64,000 nt of DNA from Hoplostethus atlanticus (taxonomy: Eukaryota > Chordata > Actinopteri > Trachichthyiformes > Trachichthyidae): NCBI GenBank assembly GCA_034670405.1, contig JAXDDX010000123.1, positions 927,501 to 991,500 on the forward strand, given 5' to 3'. Below are positions 48,201-58,836 of the stretch, piece after piece. Below the pieces are notes generated by a model, which did not search any database, was not told where the DNA came from, and saw nothing but the letters and a program-made list of their open reading frames with translations. Position 1 is the first letter of the stretch. The number at the start of each line of letters is the position of its first letter. The position numbers were made by a program, and so were the translations under genes.

Positions 48201-51200
48201 ATGGTAAAGCAAATGAGCTCTGAAATCTTCTTAGCATGCACCTGGAGATGTTAGTATTGGCAGAGGGGCGTGCAGTGATGTCACCCAGCCAAATGGAGCA
48301 ACCTACTTCCATTGCAGGAGGTGTTGAGACTTCAGTTAAATGCTAGCTGTGCTTTTGGAAACAGGCCCCACAGCACAGTGTAGGGGGTTTGTATTTACTT
48401 CAAACTTCTGTGAAAGGTGTCTATCAGTGCACCACAAATATGTTGAATGACTTTAGGCTTAAAGAAAAATTCCCACCTAAAAAACTCATATATATTATAA
48501 AAACATATATTTTTTATGTATCAGTAATCTGTGATGTTCACTGCATTCCAGGAGTTATTTTTTTGTTGTACCCATTTTCCCTCAACATCCCTTGTCTACT
48601 TCTACTTCAGTTTGTGATTTCCTATATTTCTCAAAGGACTTCGACAACCCTCAGAGAACTTGCCTAGACGCGACTCAGAGCCCCCTGGTGACTTTATGAG
48701 TCAAAAGCTAGCGACAAATCCAGCTACTATTTCAGACCATGGGGAACAATGTGTTGACTCCTAAAGCATTTGGCAATAAATCAGTAAAGCTGATGCTGAT
48801 GCACATACATTTGCACTACTTGCTAGTCTAATCCAAAGATGTCTGATGCTCACAGTGCTTCCCATACACAACGTAGCCCCCACCATCTACTAAGAGTGGG
48901 GGATTGCCATTGTCCTTGCAAGATAGTTAGGCAACTCTGGACTTGTTATATTCAGGGTTTTACGTGTAGGTGGAAAGAGCAATGATGATAGCAATAGTAA
49001 GAGCAAGAGAGCAGGTTTTTTTTCTAGTTGAGAAAAAAGTTGTCCCCTTACTCAAAATGCAACATGTCTTGTGGCAGCATTGCATTATGGACTATTGAGG
49101 CTACTGTCAGTGGATCAAATTGGTGTCTCTTCCTCGTCTACGATGGATTTCTCTCTGTATGATTGTTGAATGGCGATACAAAACGGCGAGTCTAGAAAGA
49201 AGTCGTTGCTCTTTGATTCCCGGGGCACTTACACCTGAACCTGACCCAGGAATGCAATATTACACTTAACAGTATTAAGTGTATTAAGTATTATTAAGTG
49301 TTCTAAGATCCCAGTCCTTCTGAAATGCAGTCTACTGTTTTGCTTCCTATAAAGTAGTGACAGGTTCGGACTGCTAGACCAGAGGGGTGAATGATCTGAA
49401 CTGAATGTGGCATCAAAATATTAGCTTCATCAGAGAAGAAACTAACATAGAAGCCCAGAAATCATAAATCTACTATACGGCCATTGAAGTATATGAAGTA
49501 TATTTCTCAGTCCCCATCACCACACTAATATAAACCAATCATAACTTTGCACAGTGATCAGCTTAAATACAAATGTGAAGGGGCCTCTACTTAAAGGCAC
49601 AGGGCCATGCACTTTAAGTTCATGCATATCCTGGAGGAAAGGTTCCTGTGTAAGGCCCCTGGTAAAAGGACTTCAAGGTGTTGGAATATCCGCCTCACAG
49701 TGGCTCCCCATTGGGTTGAAATCCTACTGGACCAGGGAGGGTAAACAAAAACGCGAACCCAAAGGCAGGACACGTGATACTTCAAAGCAGTCCCACTCTA
49801 CTGCCTCTTCCTTAAGGCCACTCTGGCATGGGGTTTTACTCACACCCAATGTGAAACCTAAGTCCAGTTGCTTCCCTGATCACCATTTCCCCTTCCCTCT
49901 CTTTCTCCTTCTTCCCTCTGAAGAACACATGAGTCCAATTACTGTTTTACTGTCTGAGCACACCATTAGCTATACTTCAGACCCTGTAACTGGGCCCATT
50001 TCTCCCCGGTCACTATTGTGATTCATATGGAAAAACCTCTTTAAAAGAAAAGGGATTTGGGCAGGTGTCCTTAACTGCAACATATAGTGGCTTAAAGCGA
50101 TGGTTATACTCACAACATTGAACTATGACTAGCTTTTCTTCAAAGTGTAATACGACAGAGCTTTAGTTACAGCACACAGCAATGCATGTCTTTAGGCACT
50201 GGTTGGGAATGTGTGTGTGGTTTGTTACATATCAGTTAATAGTGGTCACTAATGCTGTAGGCTAAAGAAGGACAAAACAGGAGTGAATAAAGAAGTTTTA
50301 CTGTTGGGTGAGAGAGGAGGGATGGCATGCGACATAGGTCCTGGGCAGGATTCAAACCCAGGTCCATCACAGTTATGTGGTATGCACCTTAAACCACTGA
50401 TCCAAACACCACAGCATATTCCCAGAATTTCATATGGAGTTGTAGCTTCAGTCAGTGTCTTACTGACTCCATCAAGATTCAATACACTTTCAAATGGAAT
50501 GACATATCCTGAAATACAATCATTGGCCGGGTTTGCTGGCCTTTTCCAGAGATTAAATAGCTGACTAAGGACTCTCTGCAGCTGGCATTTGTAAATCCAG
50601 CATGTCTACCACTCTTTCCATTAAAATGAGGTGGAATAATTAATATGAGTCTGGAAGACATTCCTCCTGCTAAAGGCAACATTCTGGCCCCCAGCCTAAA
50701 CCAACACTGGGAAAAAACAGGCCTGACTGTAGGCCAAAGCGAGCCTCCAGATGGGGCTAAGCAACAGGAACAGCTAGCAGGCTGTGGACAAAGAAGGAGG
50801 AGGGAGATAAAGGGTAAGGGTAGAAGGAAAGGAAAGAAAGAGGAGGGAGGGCCAGGACTTTTGAGGATGCAGGAAAGAAAGTAATTATGGCTTCATGGAA
50901 GTGTGTGTTTATGATTGTGTTTGAATATTTGGCGGACAGCCTGCAGCCATGCCTGTGTTTATGTCTGCTGTCTACTCATGTCCAACATGTTTTTGTACTT
51001 GTATGTTTGTTTTGCTCACTCACCACTCTCACTCTTCTCAATAACGTCCACCACTTCTCCGGCTTGAAGGCTGATTTCAGCAGGCTCTTGTTTCTCGTAA
51101 CTGGCCACCACCACATACTGCTCCAGAAGCATGGGATCCGAGGCATCCAGACCTGGGGTTGTTGGAAAAAAACACGCTGTCAGCCAGCTGCCGGCCATAG

Positions 51201-54200
51201 GTCCACGAGAACGACTGCTGGGCACCCGTTGTGCCATAGACCAATTTGTCGGTAGAGCTCAGCCAATGACAATATTCACAGGGCTCAGTGCATCTTCCTG
51301 AGAGTCTAGCCATAGAGCTGCATCCCTCTCCAGCCAACTTCAAGGGCAATGGAGTGGCTGAAAGCCTATGAAAAGCACATTGCTCCAAAAATTAAAGTAT
51401 CAAGCGGTCAACTGAAGAGAATCCATTCTATGTTACTTATGAGGCCTCATCCTTATAGTCCAACAAATTTGAGATGCAGGTACAGTAGATATAGGAAGAC
51501 ACATTAAAGGAAAAGCAGAGAGGGGAGAGGGAGCAAAGAACGAGAAGCAGAAGGAGCTGGATAGGCAGAAAGGGAGAAGTGAGCTATAGCTAGTTGAGGA
51601 CAGGACAGTGGAGTGGGAGAAAGAAACGGTTTCCCCTTGGAAATAAACCATCTGCTAAAAAGCCTCCTTCTACTCAGTTGGGGCTGGAGCTGGAGGAAGA
51701 GTAGGGGGTTGTGTACGCCAATCATAAGAGTCGGCACTAGAGGCCTTAAATAGAACCAGATGAAGGGGCTGGAGCTGTGCTCAGAGGGACGGCCCTCTGT
51801 CTCTATGAAACACTAGAGCTCTGACTACAGCATGCAGACCAGCCAATGGAAATCTCCCATTTTTCTTCTTCACTGAGTTAACCATATGAGCACCAGCAGT
51901 GACTTAGTTTTTGCATACTTTGCGATCACTTTTAGAAATGTATCACACATTACGTAATGTGAATATGGCTCACTCTAATTCAGTAGCTGAATCGCTTTGT
52001 ATGACCTGCAATTTTCAAACGAGTAAAGCCATACTGATTAGGTCCGGTTGAAGGCTAAAATGAGCTAAAACAACTCAGTTTAGGAGCAGAACTAACAAGT
52101 GTCAGCTGGGATCCAGAATCAGCCCCGGCTGAGATTCAGTTCACACATTATCATAAGCTTCTGCTGGCCACTGAGCTCAAAGCTACTGAAAGAAAAAGGT
52201 TATTGTATACATGCAGATAAGATCAAATCTACTAATTTACCCTAAAAATGTTGCTAGTGTGGATGTCTCCTCCAGTTGGGATAAACAACAAACCTTTATG
52301 GGGCATGTTTGAATAAACAGCGTAAGATCTACAAACACAGAAGAATCTCTATTACCACGATGGTCTGGCTGCACAGTACACAGCTTCACTCCTAACTGAA
52401 ATCAATTGCTATAGTTAGTGAAAAGAGAAATGAAATATGTGTGCACTTGACCCACATAATCAACAAAAATCATGTCTCAAGGAGTTTGGAAAAGCCAAAC
52501 AAGCCAAAATGAAAAATGTGGTGAACTCAGTTTCTGGACTAGAAACTCCTCTTCTTATTCAGAGGATGGAAAATAAGTAGAATGCAGTCCAGTAGATGGA
52601 CATTTGAGGTTTAGATAAGGAGTGATCGAGACAGCTTGGATTAAGTTACCAGTTCTTCAAAGCTGACCTGGTGACAGGCGTCCAGACTAGGGATTAACGT
52701 TTCTGTAAATTGGGATTATATTTGCAGTCAGCCTTCCTCTTCAGGAAGTAAATCTGAAACGTCAGGGAGCTAACAACGTATGCAGATGAACTCAGCACCA
52801 TTAGCATCAAGAACGTCAACGCTGCCAAACAGCCTGACACTGGATCAGTGTGGTTAGGTTGTGGTTTATGAAGCTTGACATGATTTGTGCAAGACGTTCT
52901 TCTAAACCACAAAGGTTGGATGCAGAAACATTGGAAAGCACATATTATTTGAATTCTGGATAATGCCTTCTTGGTCTTCAAAGGATAATATGACAGTAAT
53001 TACTTTAGTTACAGCACATAGTAATGTATTTCTTCTATTGTTGGGAATATGTGTGGTTGAGTGGTTTGTTCAACTCACACATCAATTAACAGTGGTCACT
53101 AACACTGAAGGCTTGAGAAAGACGAAACACAATTATAGCAATTTTACTGTTTTACAAAAAAAACCAATTGTCTTATAATGTATATTATTTGATTCATATT
53201 CCTTTGCTGAACAATATCCAAGGTCTCTTTCTGTTTCTCTGCTACATTTTAAATTGCATCCGTTATAGAGTACAAGTTGTGTGGGCTCTCGATGAGGTTC
53301 AGACCAGAAATGGGCCAATTTACAAGTGATAAGTGAGAGAAACAAGGTAAGCTAAAAGTCAGTGAATGTCAACAGATTCAAATGTCTGTGGCCCGTCTAG
53401 ATTTACGGCTCTAAAAACACTGTTTGATTGTGTGAAGAAAAGAGTGATGGTCTATACAGAAACCACCGCTAACACGTCCCTAAATTGTTGTGCTGATTCA
53501 CGCTTGGTAAAGTAAACTCTGTCCTCATTTCATGTGAAATATCACAATAACATTATAATTTTAAAGTAACTCAACATCTGAGTGCATTTTAAATAAGCTA
53601 CTTTTTACTTTATCTTAACTCAATTTTTACACCAGTAATTTTACATCTCCTAGACTAATCAACTGCATAAGAACATCAACACAGAGCAACCCTCCGGCTA
53701 TATTCCATTACTTTGTACCAAAGAATAGTCTTGGAAAATATGGAGAACTAACCTTTAACTAACCCTTTTCTCACCTGTCAGGAATGGTATTAAGAGAGAT
53801 GGCTGATACCCAATATCAAATAAATGCCATATCCTGGACATGGTCTTATCAAGGATGGGAAAAGTTAATTTTATCACTTCACATCACTTCCAGAAAGTTG
53901 CACATAAAATCCAGCAGATATGATGAATCCAGAATCTACGTTCAATGACGTGAATGGAGGTTTCTGAAACACACAATTCACTATCACTGTAAGTGAGCAG
54001 TAAATCTGAGATCTAGGTGAGTGAGTAAAGACTTTGTCAGCAAACTCAGTAGGCCTGGAAAACAAAAGCTTATATTTCAACCTCTTTCAGGAAATGAAAT
54101 GTTTTGCATCAGCAGGAAGACAGAGCCAGAACAAGGAGTACATGGGGTGAGATGAATGAGGTGAAACAACCTTGGACAGCGTAGATCTTGTTTCAAATGA

Positions 54201-57082
54201 AATGTGAATATGGAGAGCTGAGTATAAAATGAACTGTATAAATTACTTTGCTACATACAAACCTGGATTAAAATGAAATGTGTCGGCCAGGTAAAGGTAT
54301 TTCCATCAGCCGCTGAAAAATGTCACACTCTATATGCAAGACTCTGTGTGTGCATATGTGTGTGTGTGTATCTGTGTATGCCTTTGCATGTATTAGGCAG
54401 CTTACGCCCTTGTGTGCACAGCGTAGACCTAAAGCATTTATGAGCTCTGAAAAAAAAACATTCTCCTCTGGGCTCTCATCAGATAGCCCTATTAGCCACT
54501 CTCTTTGTTTATGTCTCTCCTCGCTCAGATTTATATATGCACTTCCTGCTCCCAGCCTTGCACTCTCACACGCCCTAACTGCTTCTATCCTCACTTCCCA
54601 CTCATCATCGGCTCCATCCAAAGAGGATGCCATTTGGGAACTTTGCAATAATGCATCATCTAAAAAGGAGGAAACCGGGGAGCTTGGGATTATAGAGGGC
54701 GTGCCAGTTTATATCGAGGAATTCTCCTCCTTCGTGAGATCATTTTGTTTTCATATTTCAGGATCTAACTTTTTGGTTGATTGGATGTATGGCATTGACC
54801 TCTAAATCAAACTGCCATGCTTTGAACCTTGGGCTAACTTTATGAGAGCACACTTGGTTGCAGTGAAGCAGAATTTGGCCAAGTGCAGAGCCTTTGTTTG
54901 GCTCATCAACTGCAGATGTGTAGTTCGATTAGGAAGGGACACTGCACTGCTGTTCAATGTAGTGCAGATGCACTCGTGTCATTGAATCAGTATGTGGCCC
55001 TGAGGGAGAAAGGGTAGACCACAAACAAATAGTACAGAAACTTCCTCCAAAATCAACTTACAGTGATCAACTTGACATGGCTTTTAAATAACACTAAACA
55101 TTGCATTAGATATATCGAATGAACTGAACATGCATAAATGTTGATATACAAGGTGTCAAAAATCCTGTAATCATAGGGAAAGTGCTAATTATCAAAACTG
55201 ATTGGGGAGTGGGAGATCCTGCCATCCTGACCAATGGTGTCTGCAGGGAGAGCAAATGTAACAAGAAAAAAACCAAATGGTGTTACTTATCCCTATGATC
55301 CCAGACTTTTCTGACACCCTGTACAAAATCTGTAAAAAAATAAACAAAAAAATCCCGTCCTCTTTGCCTTACTTAGTGGTCGGATTGATTGCACAACATT
55401 TCTTTTCTGGCTTGAACGTGGCGTTTTAAACATGAAGCTTATGTGCTGCCTCTGGGGTGGGAGGGTATCCAGGTTGGAGTCAGTGACAAATGGTCACTAT
55501 CAGAGTGAGTGTTTTTTATTGGATCTGCTCAATGCTGGAGGGATGATAGAGCTTGCTAGAGTCACTTTGACACTGTCAGTGCACAGCTCAGACTGGCTTT
55601 CTGCCCTAAGTGTTGAGGCACTTTTAAAAAATGTTTCTACAATGATGTTACAGCTGTATCCATGCAACTAAGTGCAATGTCCATGACTTCCAAAAGCATC
55701 TACTGAAAAAGCAACAATGGCACATTTGATGCTAACCTGGTTTAACCCACAAGACTACAATTGTAAGATGGCAGTGAGACTGAGTGAATTGGATCTTTCG
55801 AGTTCTATGAGACATCACTGTGCATGAATAAAGGCTCTAAGTCTAGGAGGTGGGATTTGTTAAAGGGCTCAGTATGCAATGGCTGTTTATTGAAAACGGG
55901 GAGTATGGCTGCTGAAACAGTGCATGGTTGTTGAAGTGATTGGGGAGCACTCATTCGTCATCATGATTTCCTATGCCATACAAAAATTGTATCCATCTGC
56001 ACTTACAAACAAGCACACGTGCAGACCTCTTGACTCGCCCGCCCTCTAACCCATGCATAGATTAACCCTTCTCCTCCCACCAAGCATGCACACACGCACA
56101 AATACACAAACCCACACGTGTGCACACCCACACACACACACACATACACACACACACAATGGGCCCCCTGAGACCTGCAGCTCAAATAAAGACAGCAAGG
56201 CTGCACACATAAACACACTCCCTCAATCCGTGCGTAACACTGAAATGGTTTCCACTTGCCACGTAAACCTCCTCTCCATCTGCTTTTCACATGCACTACG
56301 CCCCCGAGTGCTCTGTCCCTTTTTCTCTCTTACTCAATCTCTTTGTAACTGCCTCTGTCTCCATCCAGCTTTCTCTATTGCACCTTAACTATAAATTATT
56401 CCCAATGCTGCGAAGGTGATCAGAAGCAAAGTGAATGTCTGAAAGATCCCGAACAAAAAAACGTCCCTGTTTATTCATGGAAATAGTAACAGCAAGTAGT
56501 GGTTAACCCTAAACTGTGAGCTAATGAGAATGTAACATTTCTCCTTTCCTTTCTTTATCCATGCGTCATAGATAAACTATACAATATGCTGTATATAACA
56601 TAAGATATATAAAGATAGTGTCTTGCCAAAATATGTCTCATTCAGCTTTTAGTTATGACAACATGTATCTTCATAGGTTCCAGTTATCTGACAGCTGTTC
56701 ATGCTGACCAGCCCAGTATCAGCAATCAATCTTGAAATCTCCACGATATCTGAGTCAGAAGATAATATGTCCTCCTTTGAACCCTCAGAAGATTGCGGGG
56801 ATCAGAAATGATGTTGCATCAACAATGTGGACTGCTTAAAATGGAAAGCGCCTTAGGGCTGCTCATTTGATTGCAGTGGAGGTCACAGTTGGAAAACAAT
56901 AACTGAGATGCAGGCCAAAGTCTTACTGAAACCACATGAAGAAGAAGAAATCCCTAAATAAATAATGCAATTCTCTTTCAAAGCAGGCGGGTGCTTTTCA
57001 ATGGCCTCTGTCATCTAGTATCTAATATCTACTCGATTGTAGAGAGAAAGAGTGAGTGAGAGGGAGAGAAACAAGAAAGAGA

Positions 57083-57119
<37 letters not shown>

Positions 57120-58206
57120 CGACAATGACGATAAGAGCAACAATGACTGATCATCTGTGCTGGAGTGTGTAAACCTTAGCTGTTCAGATAGCCTGTGATT
57201 TCCGTGAGTCCCGTCAGTTTTTTCATGCCAGGTAAACAGAGTTCCTAGCCCAACCTCTAACCGCTTGCAGTTTTGTGGCCAGGGGCAACATTCTCCTGTT
57301 AGGGCCGGGGCTTAGTAAACTCTTAGGGAAGACCAGCACCATGTAATTATGGCAACCATAAGCTGCAGCTACAGCACAAATTCACCACAGACTCACAGTG
57401 CACTTTCTCTGCTGTCCTGTTTTAAAAGAGAAATATCAATATTTCAGTTGCAGTTAACCCCGTGTCCAGCATGGGGGCCGTGGTGGAGAGTATGGAGGGC
57501 TTGTGTGTGCTCAGTGTTGACTGTGGACAGTTAACTTAACATGAGCACCAGACATAAGACATGGGATTGTTGTTTCCTGTCAGAAGATTTAATCCCTTCT
57601 TCTTTTTGTAAACCTGATCAAATATAATACAGCTGATAATCTACATAGTTGTTCATATTTTTGGCATCAAACCATTTAGAATAAACCAGCTGAGCGTCAC
57701 TTAAAACTTCCAGGCAACCAATCTGGCTAGGAGTGAAATCCAATCTAATATCTTGCACGGACTGAATGTAGGTTACTAGATGCACACAGCTGAATTAAGA
57801 CAATCTTTCCATTTCGCTATGTAGCTGGAATTCCCTGTTACGTAAAGCCCCAATAGCATGGAACATATAATGAAATTAAGTTGGGGTCTAATTTCATTTG
57901 GTGGCAACTCCAGTGAAGCTTTTCTTTAGAGTGAGTTTCCAGCAACAAAATTAACTGAGTGCAATACAGGTCAGTTAGTAATAGCGCCGTTGCCCAGCTA
58001 TGTCGTACATTACTGTAGCAGATCGCAGGAAGGATGGCCAATGCAATTTCACATCTGATTGCAAGATTCATGTGTCATTTAGTAATGCATGTCGGTATTC
58101 TAGGACTGCGTGCACGCACACACACACACACAAACACTGGATCATACTACACTTGCACAGCTGTTCACTAAGCCCCCTCATACTTTTCCTGCTGTCTGAG
58201 TCCCGA

Positions 58207-58256
<50 letters not shown>

Positions 58257-58836
58257 ATACACACACACAGACGCACGCACGCGCGCGCACACACACACAC
58301 ACTACTCCACCCAACCCTGGCACAGTGAATACAGAGCATAGCTGCTCAAAACAGGTGGTCCCTCCCACCCAACGCTGTTTACTTAACCCTTTCATCACAA
58401 TAAAGCTCGGTCAGGGTGTGTGACCTAAGTACAGTACTGATAAGTCATCATGAGTTGTATCATTCTGCACCATACTTTGCTGTTTTTTTCCTCAGTCCAG
58501 AGAAAGGTCATCAGCTGCAGAGAAGTGCTCTGAAAGTTCAAGTAGTTTTGTGCAACGGTATGGCAGCAATGTTCAAGTAAGCACTTGTTACCTTTAATGG
58601 TATTGGATATATGTCAAAGCTACCTCTTCATGGTGATATTATTGCAGGAGGGATTGAATACAGTTACAATATAATGCAAATGGATGGAGCATAGGGGTAT
58701 CTCTTATTTTATTGATTGCAGTTCAGTACAGTTACAACATAATGCAAATGGAGGAGATATCTCTTATTTTATTGATTGAGGTTAACAGATTGCGGTTCTC
58801 TTACCTGACTTGCGTTTGCCAGAGCCTCCGCAGTCT
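31175..58836 (-). CDS. sh3pxd2a: SH3PXD2A (TKS5/FISH) scaffold, all five SH3 domains; 5' end outside window
   Basis: Nine minus-strand exons join in frame: 58836-58805, 51152-51024, 39838-39725, 36960-36877, 35054-34937, 34821-34493, 33611-33562, 33450-33331, 33130-31175. They give 976 residues. Human TKS5 is about 1133, the difference being the N-terminal PX domain beyond 64000. Domain order is SH3-1, cassette, SH3-2, linker with [19 protein letters not shown]3-3, long disordered Ser/Pro region, SH3-4, SH3-5. Known role: Src substrate and adaptor for podosomes and invadopodia; the PX domain binds phosphoinositides, SH3 domains bind ADAM proteases, N-WASP and NADPH-oxidase parts. PEYDVP (about 32868) and IYEND (about 32635) match the two Src-site regions. 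Five SH3 domains, not four, separates it from SH3PXD2B. No frame is broken. Confidence 0.96.
33331..33450 (-). CDS. sh3pxd2a: SH3PXD2A exon: first part of SH3-3
   Basis: 120 bases, phase 0 at both ends. The acceptor is TTTCTATTTAG; the donor is GTAAGC. It encodes [18 protein letters not shown] and then [22 protein letters not shown], the opening of SH3-3. The proline-rich lead-in is typical. An apparent start inside it is a TTG codon, not an initiator. Confidence 0.95.
33562..33611 (-). CDS. sh3pxd2a: SH3PXD2A small exon: proline/arginine-rich peptide
   Basis: A 50-base exon, acceptor TATTTCACAG and donor GTGAGA. It completes Gly and reads [16 protein letters not shown]. The KPPPRR core corresponds to the RPPPRR segment before SH3-3 in human TKS5, a class of motif that can bind SH3 domains in cis. 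In p47phox relatives such a motif can mask the tandem SH3 groove; that role here is inference. Confidence 0.9.
34493..34821 (-). CDS. sh3pxd2a: SH3PXD2A exon: end of SH3-2 and following linker
   Basis: The acceptor is AACCAACCTCTCAG; the donor is GTATGT. It completes Arg then reads [19 protein letters not shown], the end of SH3-2. The linker contains [20 protein letters not shown], a segment shared with mammalian TKS5, then KEISLPIPC, a Ser/Pro stretch and [14 protein letters not shown]. It ends one base into Gly, matching the next exon. An open frame continuing past 34493 is intron. Confidence 0.95.
34937..35054 (-). CDS. sh3pxd2a: SH3PXD2A exon: first part of SH3-2
   Basis: The acceptor is CTTGGCAG and the donor is GTAAGT. 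It starts with two bases that complete Glu and ends with AG of a split Arg. It encodes [19 protein letters not shown] and then [19 protein letters not shown], nearly identical to remembered human SH3-2. The PYSSQ element replaces ALYDY, as usual for this domain. Confidence 0.95.
36877..36960 (-). CDS. sh3pxd2a: SH3PXD2A 84-base cassette exon between SH3-1 and SH3-2
   Basis: The acceptor is GTGTCCATCAG and the donor is GTGAAC; both ends are phase 1, so skipping keeps the frame. It adds 28 residues, [20 protein letters not shown] then VISRQQSRE, strongly basic. The length equals the 28-residue difference between the two common human isoforms (1133 and 1105 residues, from memory). Inclusion joins to SH3-2 as SREEKYMTV; skipping joins GE to EEKYMTV. 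Confidence 0.93.
38444..38775 (-). mobile_element. tRNA-derived CORE-type SINE
   Basis: On the minus strand it starts GGCGGCTGTGGCTCAGGGGG with A box TGGCTCAGGGGG (38756-38767) and B box GGTTCGATCCC (38712-38722). Next comes the CORE-like GTGTCCTTGGGCAAGACACT, then a body ending AGCGCTATATAAGTACAGTC and an ATTTACC repeat tail. It is well preserved and appears full length; a very common teleost SINE. Confidence 0.85.
39629..39690. repeat. (TG)31 microsatellite next to the SH3-1 donor site
   Basis: Pure 62-base TG repeat on +, CA on the SH3PXD2A sense strand, starting 33 bases after the 39725 exon's donor. Confidence 0.97.
39725..39838 (-). CDS. sh3pxd2a: SH3PXD2A exon: second half of SH3-1
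   Basis: The acceptor is GCCTCCCCAG and the donor is GTAAGA; both ends are phase 1. It encodes [19 protein letters not shown], the binding-groove tryptophan and the Pro-Tyr end of SH3-1, then [19 protein letters not shown] 62-base TG/CA repeat begins 33 bases into the downstream intron. An open frame running from this exon into the repeat reads as Thr-His repeats and is not coding. Confidence 0.95.
40640..40905 (+). repeat. Interspersed repeat, copy A
   Basis: It shares GGAAAATTCCACCC-type start, AATCTGTGATGTTCA, TTGTTGTACCCA, CTACTTCTACTTCAGTT and AGAGAACTTGCCT in the same order and orientation with 48463-48670. The copies are clearly diverged. Ends not resolved; probably a non-autonomous DNA element. 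Confidence 0.65.
43287..43320. repeat. TG microsatellite
   Basis: Pure TG repeat of 17 units in the large SH3PXD2A intron. Confidence 0.95.
45228..45273. repeat. GA microsatellite
   Basis: GA repeat with one ACAG interruption. Confidence 0.95.
45840..46440 (+). mobile_element. L1/Tx1-like LINE ORF1 remnant
   Basis: Translated pieces in several frames read [20 protein letters not shown] and [10 protein letters not shown], then [20 protein letters not shown], and [10 protein letters not shown]-like blocks and VQFGLHYP. These follow the order of Tx1/L1-clade ORF1 proteins (coiled coil, RNA-recognition-like domain with RRNNLRIVG). Many stops; no ORF2 follows. An isolated old fragment. Confidence 0.65.
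48463..48670 (+). repeat. Interspersed repeat, copy B
   Basis: Matches 40640-40905 through the same ordered blocks (GTAATCTGTGATGTTCA, TTTTTTGTTGTACCCATTTT, CTACTTCTACTTCAGTT, CAGAGAACTTGCCT), with a gap before TTGTTGTACCC. Confidence 0.65.
50146..50282 (+). repeat. Interspersed repeat pair, copy 1
   Basis: Shares CTTTAGTTACAGCACA, GTTGGGAAT, GTGGTTTGTT and AGTGGTCACTAA in order with 52984-53135, moderately diverged. Confidence 0.6.
50283..50410 (-). mobile_element. tRNA-derived SINE
   Basis: On the minus strand: GGATCAGTGGTTTAAGGTGC (A-box region), CTGGGTTTGAATCCTGCCC (B box), then TGTCGCATGCCATCCCTCCT and CT-rich sequence, the pattern of a tRNA-Ser/Leu-like fish SINE. The head is recognisable but decayed. 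Confidence 0.6.
51024..51152 (-). CDS. sh3pxd2a: SH3PXD2A exon: first half of SH3-1
   Basis: The acceptor is TTGTTGGAACCCCAG-like (AACCCCAG) and the donor is GTGAGT; both ends are phase 1. It encodes [19 protein letters not shown], the start of SH3-1 with the ASYEKQ (ALYDY-type) motif, then [19 protein letters not shown], where the acidic RT and n-Src loops are visible. The ligand-binding WW pair is on the next exon. SH3-1 with SH3-2 forms the p47phox-like tandem. Confidence 0.95.
52984..53135 (+). repeat. Interspersed repeat pair, copy 2
   Basis: Counterpart of 50146-50282, containing CTTTAGTTACAGCACA, GTTGGGAAT, GTGGTTTGTT and CAGTGGTCACTAACA; it is not followed by the SINE present after copy 1. 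Confidence 0.6.
55149..55321. mobile_element. 173-bp TA-flanked MITE
   Basis: Left end CAAGGTGTCAAAAATCCTGT and inverse of the right end CAGGGTGTCAGAAAAGTCTG form terminal repeats of about 34 bp, both continuing to ATCATAGGG. TA flanks at 55147-55148 and 55322-55323 point to Tc1/mariner-type mobilisation. No coding capacity. Confidence 0.8.
57083..57120. repeat. GAT trinucleotide repeat
   Basis: Twelve or so ATG/GAT units in a row, followed by degenerate GAC/GAT sequence. Confidence 0.95.
58211..58252. repeat. CT microsatellite
   Basis: Pure CT repeat, followed after a short gap by ACACACACAG and a GCGC-bearing CA tract (58260-58301). Confidence 0.95.
58805..58836 (-). CDS. sh3pxd2a: SH3PXD2A microexon between PX and SH3-1
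   Basis: A 32-base exon with acceptor CTTCCTTTTCAG and donor GTAAGA. It reads (E)[10 protein letters not shown], matching the remembered human DYGSSKRKS that follows the PX domain. It begins with one base completing a codon and ends with one base starting the next, which fits the 51152 exon exactly. Human TKS5 has further residues (SVWLSSWAESPKK) between here and SH3-1; I found no equivalent exon, so it is absent, skipped or missed. Confidence 0.85.

Larger units (their letters stand above)
39839..51023 (-). other. sh3pxd2a: Large SH3PXD2A intron inside SH3-1
   Basis: An 11.2-kb phase-1 intron. It holds a diverged repeat pair (40640-40905, 48463-48670), TG repeat 43287-43320, GA repeat 45228-45273, an L1/Tx1-like ORF1 remnant (about 45840-46440) and a tRNA-derived SINE (about 50283-50410). 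No gene is seen in the remainder. Confidence 0.8.
51153..58804 (-). other. sh3pxd2a: SH3PXD2A intron before SH3-1
   Basis: A 7.6-kb phase-1 intron. It holds a repeat copy (52984-53135), a small TA-flanked element (55149-55321), CA-rich DNA (56080-56158), a GAT repeat (57083-57120) and a CT repeat (58211-58252). No exon equivalent to the human SVWLSSWAESPKK segment was found. Confidence 0.75.

Noticed and set aside
49554-50021. 155-codon plus-strand open frame
   Set aside because: No domain, no splice support, antisense to intron, and low-complexity Ser/Pro/Leu composition.
31175-58836. Assignment to SH3PXD2B (TKS4) with NEURL1B
   Set aside because: Five SH3 domains, the 28-residue basic cassette and the C-terminal sequence fit SH3PXD2A, and the direct tail-to-tail neighbour fits NEURL1.
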